A DNA stretch of 64,000 bases from Rachycentron canadum (taxonomy: Eukaryota; Chordata; Actinopteri; Carangiformes; Rachycentridae). Positions 11,201 through 24,700 of this stretch are shown here, piece by piece (the stretch's first letter is position 1; each line of letters opens with the position of its first letter). The stretch lies in NCBI GenBank assembly GCA_038496675.1, contig CM076651.1, positions 7,464,032 to 7,528,031 of the forward strand, read 5' to 3'. Below the pieces are notes generated by a model. That model saw only the letters and a list, made by a program, of their open reading frames with translations, did no database searches and was not told the DNA's origin. Position numbers and translations under genes: made by a program.

Positions 11201-14200
11201 CCAGCAGCATTCAGAGAAGGGTAGTAGCACAGCAGGGGGCAGCAATGACATTGAATCATGATGATCAAATAGGGCTGTATCATTCAACACAGAAGGAAAA
11301 GCACAGGCATTAATATTAACATTATTTGTGGTTGAACTTCATTTATCTGCTTTGGTTTCAAGGTCCTGGGTCCAGACAGACTCGGATTGTATTATTCTCT
11401 ACTGTAAGAAGTCACAATGTCTTCTGTGGAAAAAAGAGGCCAGCAGTGTGATAAAATGTCTTGTGTCTGTTGAGATTATGCAAAGTTATGACTCTTGCCT
11501 GTTTAACACCTGATTTCAGATTTATGAAACCTTTGTTATATTTGTGAAAGTAAACATAAAAAGTAAAAAAAAAAAAAAAAGTTGAGTTGACAGTTTTCCC
11601 ATTGAGGCAACATCAGACCAGATCTAGATCAACACCATCCAGAGTTGTCAACAGTAATGTTTTTTGACCTCAATTTGTAATTTTTTTTTTTTTTAATTAA
11701 AGCATAATTAAAAGGTTTCAAACATTATCTCCGAAACAATTCTACTTCAATATTTTATTTTTTTGCAGTCCGGATCAAAATCAAAAATTAGTTTTCAAGC
11801 ATCAAAAAATAAAAATGTAAAACAACTTCAAATTTTGTCTTTTTTTCCCTGTACATGAAAAACAAAAATAGCTATGATACACTTTTACCAGAACATACAG
11901 AAAGAAATTCTTGTGAGGCACATAGATCATTTGCATTACATATTCTTTTCTATACTTTTAATATGTATAAAAAGTGTTTTAAGTTAGTAAGCATATTAGT
12001 ATTGTCTATGTCTATGTTTCCCATTACTATAATGCTTTTAGTCTAAAATATTAAATTAGTTTTTGTTTTGTCTGTGCCTTGCAACTCAATACAAAACGAA
12101 ATACAAAAATGCATTAAAATATTGATATTCACAAGGTTTAAGACATACTTGTGAAAATGAAAGTGTTTTTTGGTCTGTTTTACTGCATGACATGTGGGGT
12201 TGTTTACCAATGAAAAGGTAAAATGATCAAATAGGAAGAGATACACGATATAAATACACAGGGGGTCCTTTTGATGACACCACAGGACTCATTATATACA
12301 TTTTTTACATGATTTCAAAGTAGCGTCTTGATCTTGATACACTGAATAAACCACATGTTTGGGACAAAAGTCCTCTGGTTATTTCAAAACTTAAGAAAAA
12401 CGACATTATCCATTTTGTCATTTGCTTCGTTGCTGTTACACTTGTTTGCCAAGAAAAACAAAAATAATATACAGGGAATTTTATATGTTTATTTCTATAG
12501 ATGCTGTGGTTAATGAATGTGTTTTCTACAAATATAAAATTAAAAATTAAATTAAATTATAAAGTCACTTTTGTCAATTTATTTTTGACGCAGTCCACGC
12601 GGCCTTAATTGGCGTCAACCACACCTGTGTTTTGGGCACCATTTTGGATCCACGGCGTTTGGAGCCTCTCAAGAGTCGCAGCTTGAAAAAGATGTTTTTT
12701 GTTTGTTTTTTTTTTTTTGGTTTGTTTGTTTGTTTTTACTCACGAGCAGACGGATAATTATCGGAAAATGTCCACATGAAATTGTCTTGAGCTATCGAAA
12801 GAGCTCCAGCGGTTTCGGCGACTGGTTTAAAAAAAAAAAAAAAAAAAGACCGCAGCAGCGTTTCCGGTCTTTAAAATTTTCAAAACGGTTGTTGACACGA
12901 AACGCACAACCTGCTAGTTGCACACAGGTACTTAGAGTTTATACCCAGTTTGTTTCCGTAGGTTTAATGTATAATTAAACTAGATATTGTGAACTAGACA
13001 TTAAACAAACAAACAAAAATAATAATAATACAAAAATGTGCGCATACTAATGTTTGGTGTCACTGTTTATCTGTGCAGACAAACCCTATGCATGCATTAT
13101 GTATCCTGGCTGGATGTGATTTGAGCATGTTGTATTTTGTAGCGTGCTAGAATGCTAATTACTAATGTATGTAATTCATTTCTGCACATGCTAACAAAAG
13201 TCAGCAGGTTGGATTCATGGGGCTGTGTATCAGCATTTATGTATGCCGCTCACTGTAGGAAGATGTTTAATTGAAGGAAGATGTGTGAATTTGATTCATC
13301 TGTGATTTATAGCTGTCTAATGCTGATGTAGTGGGTGGGGGAGTGCAGGAGGATTTGATTCGAAGGATTAAGGATTTTTTGTGTGGCTACTTCAGCTGCA
13401 ATAGTTTTCTGCTTTCAAACTTTAATGCTTCTGTTCTCCCACTGCAGCAGGTTGTTGAGCAAAGAAGAACTGGATCGTGACTTTGGTGAACGCGTCAAAA
13501 GGACGACTTTCAAAAGGGGACGAGGATCCTGGGGAGACTGGAGAGACTGAAGGCCTGTATGGGCAAATGAGTGCAACACACTGATGAATGACCTGCTGCG
13601 TGGACTTGATCTTCGAGCGCTTTAAACAGTAAGTTGAAGTCATTTTCTTTGCGCTTGTGTTGTTGTATTCCATCACTGAGCTGTATTGAACCTGTCCTCA
13701 TATCCATTTAAACTTGTCAATTGCTGGTTGGCTTTTTCATTATTAGTTGCCTGTTGTGCCAGTTCATCTTAAGAGGATTTCTCTCTGTGATAGATTAATA
13801 GATTTGAACACTTATGAACCCAGTGGACATCTCTAGCATGTGCAAGAGGGAAATAATACTTATTGATTGTATCTCCGTTGCTCTGAGGCTTTGATTTGCA
13901 AGGTTTTCTAACCAGGACCAGGGGCAGTGGTTATTGTTTGCAGTTTTGTGTTTGCTGTGCTTTTTGGACTGAACTGTGTGTACGGTGTTTGGGTATTTGC
14001 TGTGTCTTGTCATTGGCATGTTCATGGTTATCAGAGTTAGGTATTGGGAGTACATTTTGTTATTTGACTAATAAGTTGCTTTACAAGTTCAGTTTGAGGC
14101 CCTTGTGACATTAAAAGCAACACATTTAGCTGATATGAAACATAAAAGTGGAAGCTCAATAGTTATGGTTCATGAATGTAACAAATTGACATTAGCTGTA

Positions 14201-16759
14201 GTAACAATTTGGCTCACCAAGTGTGCCAGCTTGCATTTCATCAGTCTCCATCACTTCACTTGTACCCTCCTCAGTCACTGCTCGGATACGGTAACAATAT
14301 TTCCGGCCATGGTCCACATCTGTGTCACGGTAACTGGCCACACCCGGGATTTCCCCCATTTTCTTCCAGGTGTTGCGTCCTGCTTGCCGGCGCTCCATTG
14401 TGTAGTTTATCACTGGTGAGCCACCATCGTCCTTTGGAGGCCTCCACCTAAATTCAATACATGTAGCTGAGCTCTCTGTTACTTCTGCCGGACCCAGGGG
14501 TGTAGTGGGTTTGTCTGAAACATCAAAAAGTATTTAAAGTGTGGAAAAAGCTCGAAGATCTCATATGTGAGAAGGCAAACTCTGCATCTAAACAATATTT
14601 TCAATGAGAGATAATAATAGTAAAATTTGACATTTGTGATGCTGGCAGATGTAGTTTCAATGTGTTGCGTTTGTCAAGCTCTGAATTGCATTTCCAAAAT
14701 ACCTCTTTTAAAGCTATCACAACTCGTGTTCTGTGTGATTTTTCCAGTTAGTAATGTGGTAGTTGTAGAGCATATTTAAATACGTCCAGGCACAGTTGGG
14801 CTCAGTGAATTGTAGCACCCTTGTTTTCTGATGTCGAAAAGACTGTAAAATATTGCACATGAGGTATGAAGCTTAATATCTTCTGATATTACAACACCAA
14901 AGAACATATTACTCAGCATCTTGCTGCACACATCCCATCCTTTGGCATCTACATAGATAAGAATTTTCTTGAAAGAGCTGAATGCAGAGTTAATGATTTC
15001 CTTTAAATTAGTCTGATGTTTTTATTGTTCTGCTTATGTAGTAACTTTTTTTAACAACTGTAGAGCTAAAGGAAAAAAAAAATCTCTGGGTCAGAAATAT
15101 TCTCCTGTCGCAGTCTGCGTCCTTTGTTCACTCACCAAGCACAATTAGCTGTGTTATTGCCTCAGTGAATCCGTGTTCATTCTTAAGCTTAATCTTGATC
15201 TCTCCTGTGTCCTTCCTCTGGCACCTGCTAAGGAGCAAGCGGCTGTGACTTGTAGATTTCTCTATCCTTGTGTTGCTGTCATCATGGAGTTCTTCTCCCT
15301 CTCTGTGCCACTGAATCTTTATGGGTTCATGGCCAACAAAATGCAGTTTGAAGATGGCATTGTGCCCCACTTTAACCGTAACAGGCTCAGTGAAAGCACT
15401 CAGGTCTTCAGGGTCAAACCTTGGGGGATCTAAAAAAGACCATTTAGTCATTTTAATTTTGAAATGGTATTTAGCTGTTATCTGATTATATGCTATAAAT
15501 ATAGTACAGAATATAAGAATTTTCATTTTACAGTCATATATCGAATATCATTATTATCATGATCTTTCAAACCTTTAATGTTGACCATCGCCTCTGTTTT
15601 ACGACCATCTGCTTCAAAGCGATATTTCCCAGAGTGCTCCTCCGTGCACCTGGTTATGACCAGTTTATGAATCGCACCATCTTTAGTGATGGTGAAATCA
15701 TCACCTGGGGATATCTGATTGGAAAGGGAGCAGAGAGATGAAAATAAACTAATCAAGCAACAGCAATTGCAAGTTAATTAGTAATTCAAGTAAGAGACAC
15801 TGCATCCTCCAAAGGGCTTTGTGTCCTGCTGTGTTGTCCTACAGGTCCACAGTATCTAAACCTCTGCCTCATATTTGAGCTAAATCAGAGATGAGCACAT
15901 ACTGTAAACCTGTGCTGATTTCCAATAGCAACAGTCCAATTCAAGAAAATTTTAGTGCACTTTCTTTCTCTTTCTCTTTCTGGCTGGAATCAAACCAGGT
16001 TATGTTTTTGGGTGCTGTCACAGCTAACCTGTTTGTGTCAAACAAACACTGGTGTAGTTTTTGGATTTTAATGAAAAAGTTTGTTTGAGTTAGTGTAAAA
16101 GCTGTAAATCTTAGGTGTGGACTAAATAGCTTGGCCAAGATCAAGTTGCCTGCTTTCAAGTTGATTCCTGTGCAGCTGTGGTGTGAAAGCAAACCAGACC
16201 AACAGATCATACAAGATCATTTTGTAACCTTAGTAAAGGAGTTAAAAGCACTAGTTGTTTTGGGTTTGTGGCTTACTCTGTTAAAGTATCCTAGAAAGAA
16301 AGGTTGGAACTACACAGTAATGCTGTTTGTAATATGATGGTACAAATTACAATGTTCAGTTACCATCAGCAGTGATAATGTTCATTATTTCTTATTATTT
16401 CGAGCTATTCATTGTGTTTTCATGATCACCAGACACAAACTCAATTCACAGGATTTTGATCCTCTTCATGGATTCATGTAACAGGGTTGATGCAGAATGA
16501 GGAAGTTAATAATTTTTTATTTATTTTTTTTCCTCCTCTTGTACCAAATCAACCAAAGTGACCTTGGACCCCATGGACCTGCTTTCCTGATGGACACTGA
16601 CACAGTAATGATGAGTTTGACCAGTATGACTAACCTTTTTGCCGTCTCTGAACCAGGCCCCTTCACAGTCTTCACTGCTGAGCTTACATGATAATTCAGC
16701 AGTCTCATTGATAATTGCACTGACATCAGACAATCCACAGATGAAGTGGACCCATGGAT
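8214..16759 (-). CDS. igfn1: igfn1 C-terminal block, exons 14-25 (Ig-Ig-FN3x3-Ig-FN3-Ig)
   Basis: Exons are 16635-16759, 15573-15714, 15136-15429, 14218-14514, 10556-10735, 10337-10465, 9744-10052, 9431-9516, 9129-9321, 8724-9020, 8314-8640 and 8214-8218. Exons 14-15 make one Ig (residues 682-770) and exon 16 another (771-868). Exon 17 is FN3, exons 18-19 FN3, exon 20 FN3, exons 21-22 Ig (about 1174-1266), exon 23 FN3, and exon 24 the last Ig, with GNPKPRITW and GDYTITAEN. The final exon adds only the end of a Glu codon and TGA; it is supported by a strong pyrimidine tract and by the GTGAGA donor that ends exon 24. If that intron were kept, the protein would end 10 or so residues later, at a stop near 8270. 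Exon 18 uses a poor donor, GTCCGC, before a 90-base intron; exon 15 uses GTTTGA. Confidence 0.9.
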
Positions 16760-17374
16760 CTAACAAACAACAATGAACTGTAAGGCACAGAACAGACTGA
16801 TACGAATAGAAATGTTTGAGCATACCATTTTGATGCTGTTTTCTAAAAGTATTATTTGACTTTTTTCCCCCCTCCCTCTTGAAGGATTTTTTTTCTCTCC
16901 AGGTCTTGGATGTGCTGAGATATTGTCAAAACAATTTATGATTATGATTTTCCTTTATTTGTTTTATACCTCCAAGGTTTTCCTGTGTATTGTTTTGTTA
17001 ACAGAAAATTGACTCTCAGTCTCTCCCCAATTGCAGACCTGTCAGGAACATTCATTTAAAAATAGCAAATGAAAATGACAAAACAATTGGCCTTTCAGTG
17101 TGTTGTGGCAGAATAGCATATCAACAAGGCGTACAGAGCAACTTGATAAACAACATGCAGAGATAGCTGTAGATAAATGGGTATTGACTATTGAAAAATA
17201 TCACTATTAATTGTATAATTGATTGCACTGGAGGGATCTTTTTTTGTGACTTATCAGATAGAATAATGTTTGACTTGATGTAATGCTAGAAATTTAATCA
17301 TTTGAATTTTTATAACAGTGTTAAACTGTTATAAAAAGTTTTCCTCCCCGATCCCTTCTTATTCATTCTGGAAG

Positions 17375-17434
<60 letters not shown>

Positions 17435-17498
17435 TGGCAAAGTTAGTTAATGTTAAATATGCAGTGTAATTAATTTCTATTGAAAGTGGATGTTTTTG

Positions 17499-17532
<34 letters not shown>

Positions 17533-20500
17533 CCCCTAATTCAAAACAATTTTTTGCAAAATTAAAGGAACACTATACTTTCCTCCAGTGGACTGTGTGA
17601 TAAACCGCCAACTGTGAGAACACACTTTCAGCTGCCATGTTAAGGGGGGAAGCTATAATTATCTATAGCCCTCCATAGGCACGGGGCTTTTAAATTGAAA
17701 TTGATTTATTAAGTCATTAAGTCTAAACTGTGACCAAATGCCTGTCTTGTGTCTTTTTTTAAAGACTAATAAGATAATTTAAATATGTTTCAGTTGCTCA
17801 TCTGCCATGTCCTAGCAGTTTGTTTCATCAGTATTATATTATGTGATCTATTGTTGTATATTTACCTATTCACTATTTTGGAAGGTAAGAGTTGAGAATA
17901 TGAATTCACTGAATGAAAATATGGAGTTGAAGTCACTATGCTAAGACTAGATGTATACAAATTGTAATAACTAGTTAATAAGTTGTACTTGCACATATTT
18001 AGATACTTGTATTAGCAATGTTAGATACTTAAAAATCAAGAGGAGTTCACTAATAACTACAACACAGGAGCTGAATTACTGTAACATCTAGTTATCTAGT
18101 ATTGTATCTTTTAAATTGGCATTGAAGAGATTTTTCAGCCTTTTGCTGTCATTCAGTCATAACATTTTTCTTACCAATCAGATCTTCTGGCAGACATTGC
18201 TTTTTCTGCCTGGCAGAACCAGTGGCATCTTCAGTCTCGTCGCAGTCACTGTAGTCTTTAGGGCATGTGTTTTCACCTTTTTTTTTTTAAAAATACCATT
18301 CAGCCCATAGCTTTACACACAGTTATTAAAAATTTGTTTCAAAATCATATCGTTAACATCCTCAGATGGAACACAACCCATTTATATTCAGGGTTGTACA
18401 ATATGTTGTGTAATTAAAATAAAGCCACATAACCTACACATTATACTTGAAAACAGACAGAAAAGAATTTCTTCCCTAATGCACAACAAGAATATCAAAG
18501 TTTAGGACTGACTACATGGCTTACTACACATTCAAAAACAAGCTGCAGTAGCATTTAGTCAGTAATCTGTACCACACCTCTGTAGTAAAGCACCACTTGT
18601 GCTGTCTTACCATGGACTCCTTCGTGTGGCTGTTGGCTTTGCTTTGTACAACTTGTTTGCTTGACCTGGTCAGTAGAGATCTCATTTCCATCACTGTCGC
18701 TTCCTGCATTGTCACTCGCTGGTTCATTTGGATCTGTGTTGGAACCACATAATTCAGGCAATGCACAGTTTAACACTATTGCACTGTGGTTTTATATAGT
18801 AAATGCTTCCACCATCAAAAATTAAAGCGGTAGCACAGTAACCAGGACTAGAGCCATTTTGCTTTGTTCTCAACAAGGTAATACAAGAACTTTTTGTGGC
18901 AATAAGAAAACGGTTGGAAAAACTACATAATTCTGATAAGTGCATTTATTTCTTCACCACTGCAGGGAAATTTCCCAGCATTTCATGACTGTGTGGAGTC
19001 ATGATGTATTACTCTACTGAAACATCAAACACTACTGAAAAAAATGTCATTTGTAGTGTCCTGTTACAGCTTTAATGTTTTTGAAAACAAGCAAGGTAAA
19101 TTGTTTATTTCTATTATTTTCTCGGTTTGAGTCAGTAACACATCTTTTTGTTCTTTCTTGTTGTGCATCAGATACACACATAGGAATGGAAAAACCACTG
19201 CAGCAATAATATCTGTTTCTATTGTTTCTTTCAGTACTAGAAAATATGTCTAATCTCGAGTCAGTTCTACTACTATAACTTTCATGCACAAATGCAGTAA
19301 AATCTATTGTTTCTTACCAGATGTATAATGTTTCCTTTGGATCTTCCTTGTATCCCTTGAGCACCTGCCAGACTCAGTGAAATGTTTATTTCTGTCAGTG
19401 TCAACCACTTCAGTTTGACTTGAGGCAAACGGTTCAATCTCGTTTAAGGCTACATTAGTACTTTTGCTGTTGGACTCTGCATAGACACAACACAGTCAAA
19501 AGAAGGTATGAATATTAACTGAGCAAAAACACATTTCAAAAAATGGTTCCAATCACATATAAACATTTTAAGTGAACACAGATATTAAGAGCAGTACATT
19601 TTCTGCATGTTGTCTTACCAGTTACTCTGTCCTCTGTCTTTTGATCATACTTTATGGATCTTGAATTATTGGTGAATCCACTCAAGTACTCCTCCAAATG
19701 TCCTCCTGTATTTGCATCTATAGTATGCCAGGTATAATGAAATACTTCAGCTTGAAACTCTGTGACAAAGTTTAAATGCATTATTCTTTGAAATAAAACA
19801 TTGCCTCATACCACCCGTATGGTGGATTTAGACTGTCTGGAGTACTGTACTGTTAATTATTACTGAGAAATTTTGATCAGGTTTGTCGTGTTGAACCCCT
19901 CAGGCTCTCACTGGGGCTGTAAGGAGGAAATCTGGTGTATGGATTGTGTTGAAATTAGTTATAACAAATTACTTGCTAGTACAAATTTGTTCAATCTTGA
20001 CCATGAAGAAGTGACAGCTCGCACCAACGCTGTCTGACCTCACTTCAGTAAACAAAGCATTTATGCACTTGTTACTTGGTGAAACTGACATTTTGTCACA
20101 CCCACCACAATAAAATGAAACAGTTTAAGCGTGACACCAGATTATCATTCCTCTTTAACTTTGTCGCATACATTTAGAAAACATTGCAAAATTTATACAA
20201 ACCTAACAAACCAACTCACTAATAATAGCAGCAAGTCTGTGTTGACTTATGTTTTGCTCACGATCAGATTTTAATCACCACTTACAACTCACTGAAGTGC
20301 TGATGGTGGAAATACATTGTTAGGCATAGATCGACTTTACCTGTTACCTTGTCAAAATCCACTTGACCAGATTTGGTGTGTTTCTCGTTCTTGGCATCAT
20401 CTGCCATAACCTGGACTTCTGATCTTGTTGCACACATTGAAACATCTAAATTTGATTCTGTGTCACCTCTTCTTGAGTTTTTAATCTTTGCTTTCTCATC

Positions 20501-21766
20501 ACTTCCTGTTGTTTCAGACATGGCATCAGCTTTTGCTGCGTCAGGCTTGTCCTTTACTGCTCCAGCATTTTCATCCAGTCCACTGCATGTGGTTATTTCA
20601 CCATCTCTTTCCCCAGTCGTTAATGTGTTTTCTCCTTTGACTTGTCCTGCCTCCTGCTTTTCTTTTATGTCTGCTAAAATCATCTCCATCTCCATCTCCT
20701 CTCGGTTTTTTATTTGTTGCTCTTTGGCCACTTTCTCAAGATCGATCCCTGCTCCACCAGCCAAGGTAGTTTTACGAGGTCCCTTCTTACCATCAGATGT
20801 GGGGCCACCCTTATCTTATAGTTAATGAAATACAAATTTGTGACACAGGACTTGCACGTATTTGTGAAAATAATAATTGTGGAAATTATTAGGATTACAT
20901 TGCCACACACTAACAAAATGGACTATTGCAGCACTGTGAAATGTTACCTTCCACAACCAACCAAGCACTGCATGACGTAATGCCAGCCACAGCTGAATAG
21001 ATGCCTTTGTCCAATAGCTTGCAGTTCTTGATCAACAGCCTGTGGATCAGTTTATGGTCTGACACCATTATGTTATATTTTTCTCCATCCTCCAGAACGC
21101 TGCCCTTGCCCATCCATGTGATCCTGGGTAGTGGGTGTGTCAGAACACACTCAAAAAGGACATCCTCTCTTGCTTGTGCTTTAATCTCCTGAATTTTGAT
21201 AACAAAATCCACATTTGAAACTAAAAGAAAAGAGGAAAAAAATCATGAAAAGATTGAATGTTAGGTTTGTTTATATTGGAAACATTTACCTTGGATAAGA
21301 AATCATGTACTCATTGAAACCCTTTTTAAAATAATCTTTAAACAGCTTTCAAATTTGAAATGTACCCTATAGAAACTGTGAAATGAGTATTGTCAGAGAT
21401 TGGATGCACTTGGTGGATAATTGAACTTTCAATCCCAGTTTCTTTCACTGAACCTACTTTTAAACTCTGTATGGTGGAGGTTGACTTCTTCAGCATCTTT
21501 CTGATTCAGCCCTGTGCGGACTTTTTCCACATTCACGTGATTCAGCTCTGTGTCCTTTTGCATCTGGCTCTTAATGCCAAAGTCTTTTGTCCTCCCAACG
21601 TCCTTAAGACTGTGTTTCTCGCTTGTGTCTTCATTGTAGGGAATAGCGTCATCCTGCCAGGTATACAAAGGAGTTGCAGACAAAATGAAGCTTTCTGATT
21701 CTGACAGTGGAAAAAATATTCTCTGCGTACTGTGCATGTTTTTAAAATAAGAATAGCTTTGATTTT

Positions 21767-21797
<31 letters not shown>

Positions 21798-24700
21798 TTT
21801 TCAACCCCCCCCCCAAGTCTTTTTAAGAGCACTATTTGAGATTAAATTTGACTCTCAGGATTCAAACACACCATTAAAATGGTGGAGGGTACGTATGATG
21901 CAAATAAAAGAAACAGCCAAAGAAATCTTATTCTGTCTCATGCTAAACTTGCAGAGTTTAGAGCTGATGCGTGAGAGATGGAGTTAATGATGTGAAGTCA
22001 GCAGTAAAAAATAATAATTGCTTATGAGCAAATATTTCAGTTGCAGTTCAATTATTTTTGATGAACTGCATTTGAACTAAAGCTGTTGTCTCACACACTA
22101 ATATGTTTGAATATTCAGAATGAGCAAACTTTGTCAAATGTCAAACTTTGATCAGTGCCACATGTCTTCAGCAAAAAGCCAAATCAATCATGGAAGGGTT
22201 TGTTGAAGACTATAGTGATTTAGCTGGAGATGATATATTATTTTGAGAGCTGAGAGTTTTCATACCTGATGCTTATTTTGCTTTATCTCCCTCTTCTTCT
22301 CTTCCAGCTTCCTGAGAATCAAACGCAAATCCACAACACCAAACTCATTACAGATGCGTTCATAGTCTTTCCTGTCAGCCTTCAGCATGGCTTCCCAGAA
22401 TCGTTCATCAGTTTCTCCATCTGCTCTCTGTAGTTTACTAGAGATTTTAGATAAATATTTTAAAAAGGCTTATTAAGGCCCACTGACCAAATACAGATGC
22501 ATAAAGAAATGTCTTGGTAGGCATTTTTATATAATGCAATCTTTCCATGTTTTTCTTACCTTTTCCTCAGCAGTTTTCTGAAATCTGATGGATTTGTTGA
22601 AGCTGAAAACGGCACATTAAGTTAAACCATAGAAAAGGCCACTAGGGATCTACACTTTGGCAAGAGTTGCGTTTTATCAGGTAATTAAAAACGTAGTAAA
22701 CACTTAAAACGTGAATGGAATGAGTCCCTCCCATTCACAGTGAAAACAAATAACCTTTATCCAATTAAGAAATGTATTGCACCAACAACTCTTACCGTCA
22801 TTTACAGTTAATGTTGTCGTGCAGACAGCTTTACCATATTCATTCACAGCATAGCATTTGTACGTGTCTGTGTCATCAGCAGACACTTTGCGAATCTAGA
22901 AATACAAAAACACATGCACAGATTGAATTCACACAACAAATAGGACATATGTACTTATACATTAAGGATGTGTTTTTTACTGTGCTGTTTAAAAACTGAA
23001 AGAAAACAGTAACTATTTACAGGGTCCTGTGAAATCTAAATCACTCACCTCCAATGTGTACTCCCCAGTTAATTCATCATATTTCGTCTGAAATTTGTCC
23101 TTGTCTGAAGTATTTCCTTTAGCTCTTTTCCATGACACCTCTGGTTTTGGATCCCCCTTTACCATGGCCCTAAAAATGGCTATTTTACCTATGGAATATG
23201 TGGAAATATTATTTTTATAATATATAATTTTAGATACAGAGCTGTAAATTTAAGTTTAACTTCCCTTAAGTCAATTATTTTATCACACACCTTTGGGTGT
23301 TATGTGCTTAAATCTGTTGTTTTAATGCTCTGTTATAATAAAATGAAACCTACCTTCCTGAATGGTGACTGGAGCTGGTTTACATTGGAAATCTGGAGTG
23401 CTTTTTCCCTCTGGCAAGTTTACCACATACTGTGTAATCATCACTCCAGTTATCTTAGATCTTTTCCGGATGAGAGCTAAATGAAGCCGGCAAAAAATTG
23501 AAAACAAATAAAACTATTCAAAAATGTAGGATTTGAAATAAATATTCAAATGGAAAAATTGGGAAATGCTGCTTTTGGTGGAATTAAAGAGAATTCTTTC
23601 CTCTACCAGCAGATGTCAGGAGTGTCAAATCTACTCCCTGGTGATTTTTCGTATGTGTTGACAGAAACATTTGCTGTTTGATTTAAAATGGGAAGTGCTG
23701 CACACTCTCAGGTTCACAAAAAAGGATGAAAAAACTATGCATGATGAGCCCAGTATGTTCCTGCTCTTCGACCAGTGACAGCTGTATACTCACTGTTACT
23801 CACTCAGATGCCTACCTCTGTCATCTGTTGGGGCTAATTTTACTCTTGTGCATTAGAAATTATTTTTTTTGTTTCAATTTCATGCTTTTCAGTTTACTGT
23901 GAAATTGATATCAGTCCAGGCTCATGAGGCAAAAGTTGTGCTTTGCTTCTTACATGCAGAACATGTACAGTAGAAATGACAACTTCCTCAATAAATCCTT
24001 AAACATGTTAGGATGCTTTGTTTTAATTGTATAGCCCATTGCAACGGAGATACAGTGTAAGAGCAGTTTCACAACATGCGCTCATCATCACATAGAAGTT
24101 AAACTTTAGGTGCATTCTGATACAACATGGTAGCTCATGTATAAATAGTTGTGCTCACAGCAAGTTTCACGTCAGTTGATCAAAGATGAGATATTGCTTG
24201 ATTTCCTGTTATGCAACTTTGCTGCCAGTTTCGATTCCCTCTGAATGCTTTTGCAAACCTAAAAGCCAACAGTTGTGTTTTGTCAGGCTTGAACAGCTCT
24301 ATCAATTTTCATAAAGATCACACACACACACAGCGGCAATGGGCAACATGTAAATTTTCAATTCAATTCAGTGCCTCCTAGAGGTGAAGTTTAGACAAAG
24401 TTAGTCCAAAGAGTAGCAAAAAAACATTTCAAATTGAAACTTGTAAAGGAAAATCATGAGGTTAAACTTGTCTTGAAAGAATCCAATGTTCAGTTCAGCA
24501 TGCATTAAGCGACCCTCCAACTTTGACCTGTTATTTGCATCAAAGTTCGGGAGCAAATAAATTAAACTTGGTGAAAAGCATCATGGGAGTGTCATTTTGC
24601 CAAATTTTTATCTTTAATACATGATTCTTGTGTATATTATTCTAGTGCCAAAGAGAAATAAGATGGAGAAGAATAGGTTGAAACACAATGGGCGCCTGTA

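Noticed and set aside
20373..20825. 150-codon plus-strand frame
   Set aside because: It is the reverse complement of igfn1 exon 9, which has matched splice phases on the minus strand.
23815..23835. ATGACAGAG followed by GTAGGC on the minus strand as the igfn1 start exon
   Set aside because: Joining it to exon 2 reaches a stop within ten or so codons; the ATG at 24922 keeps the frame open.
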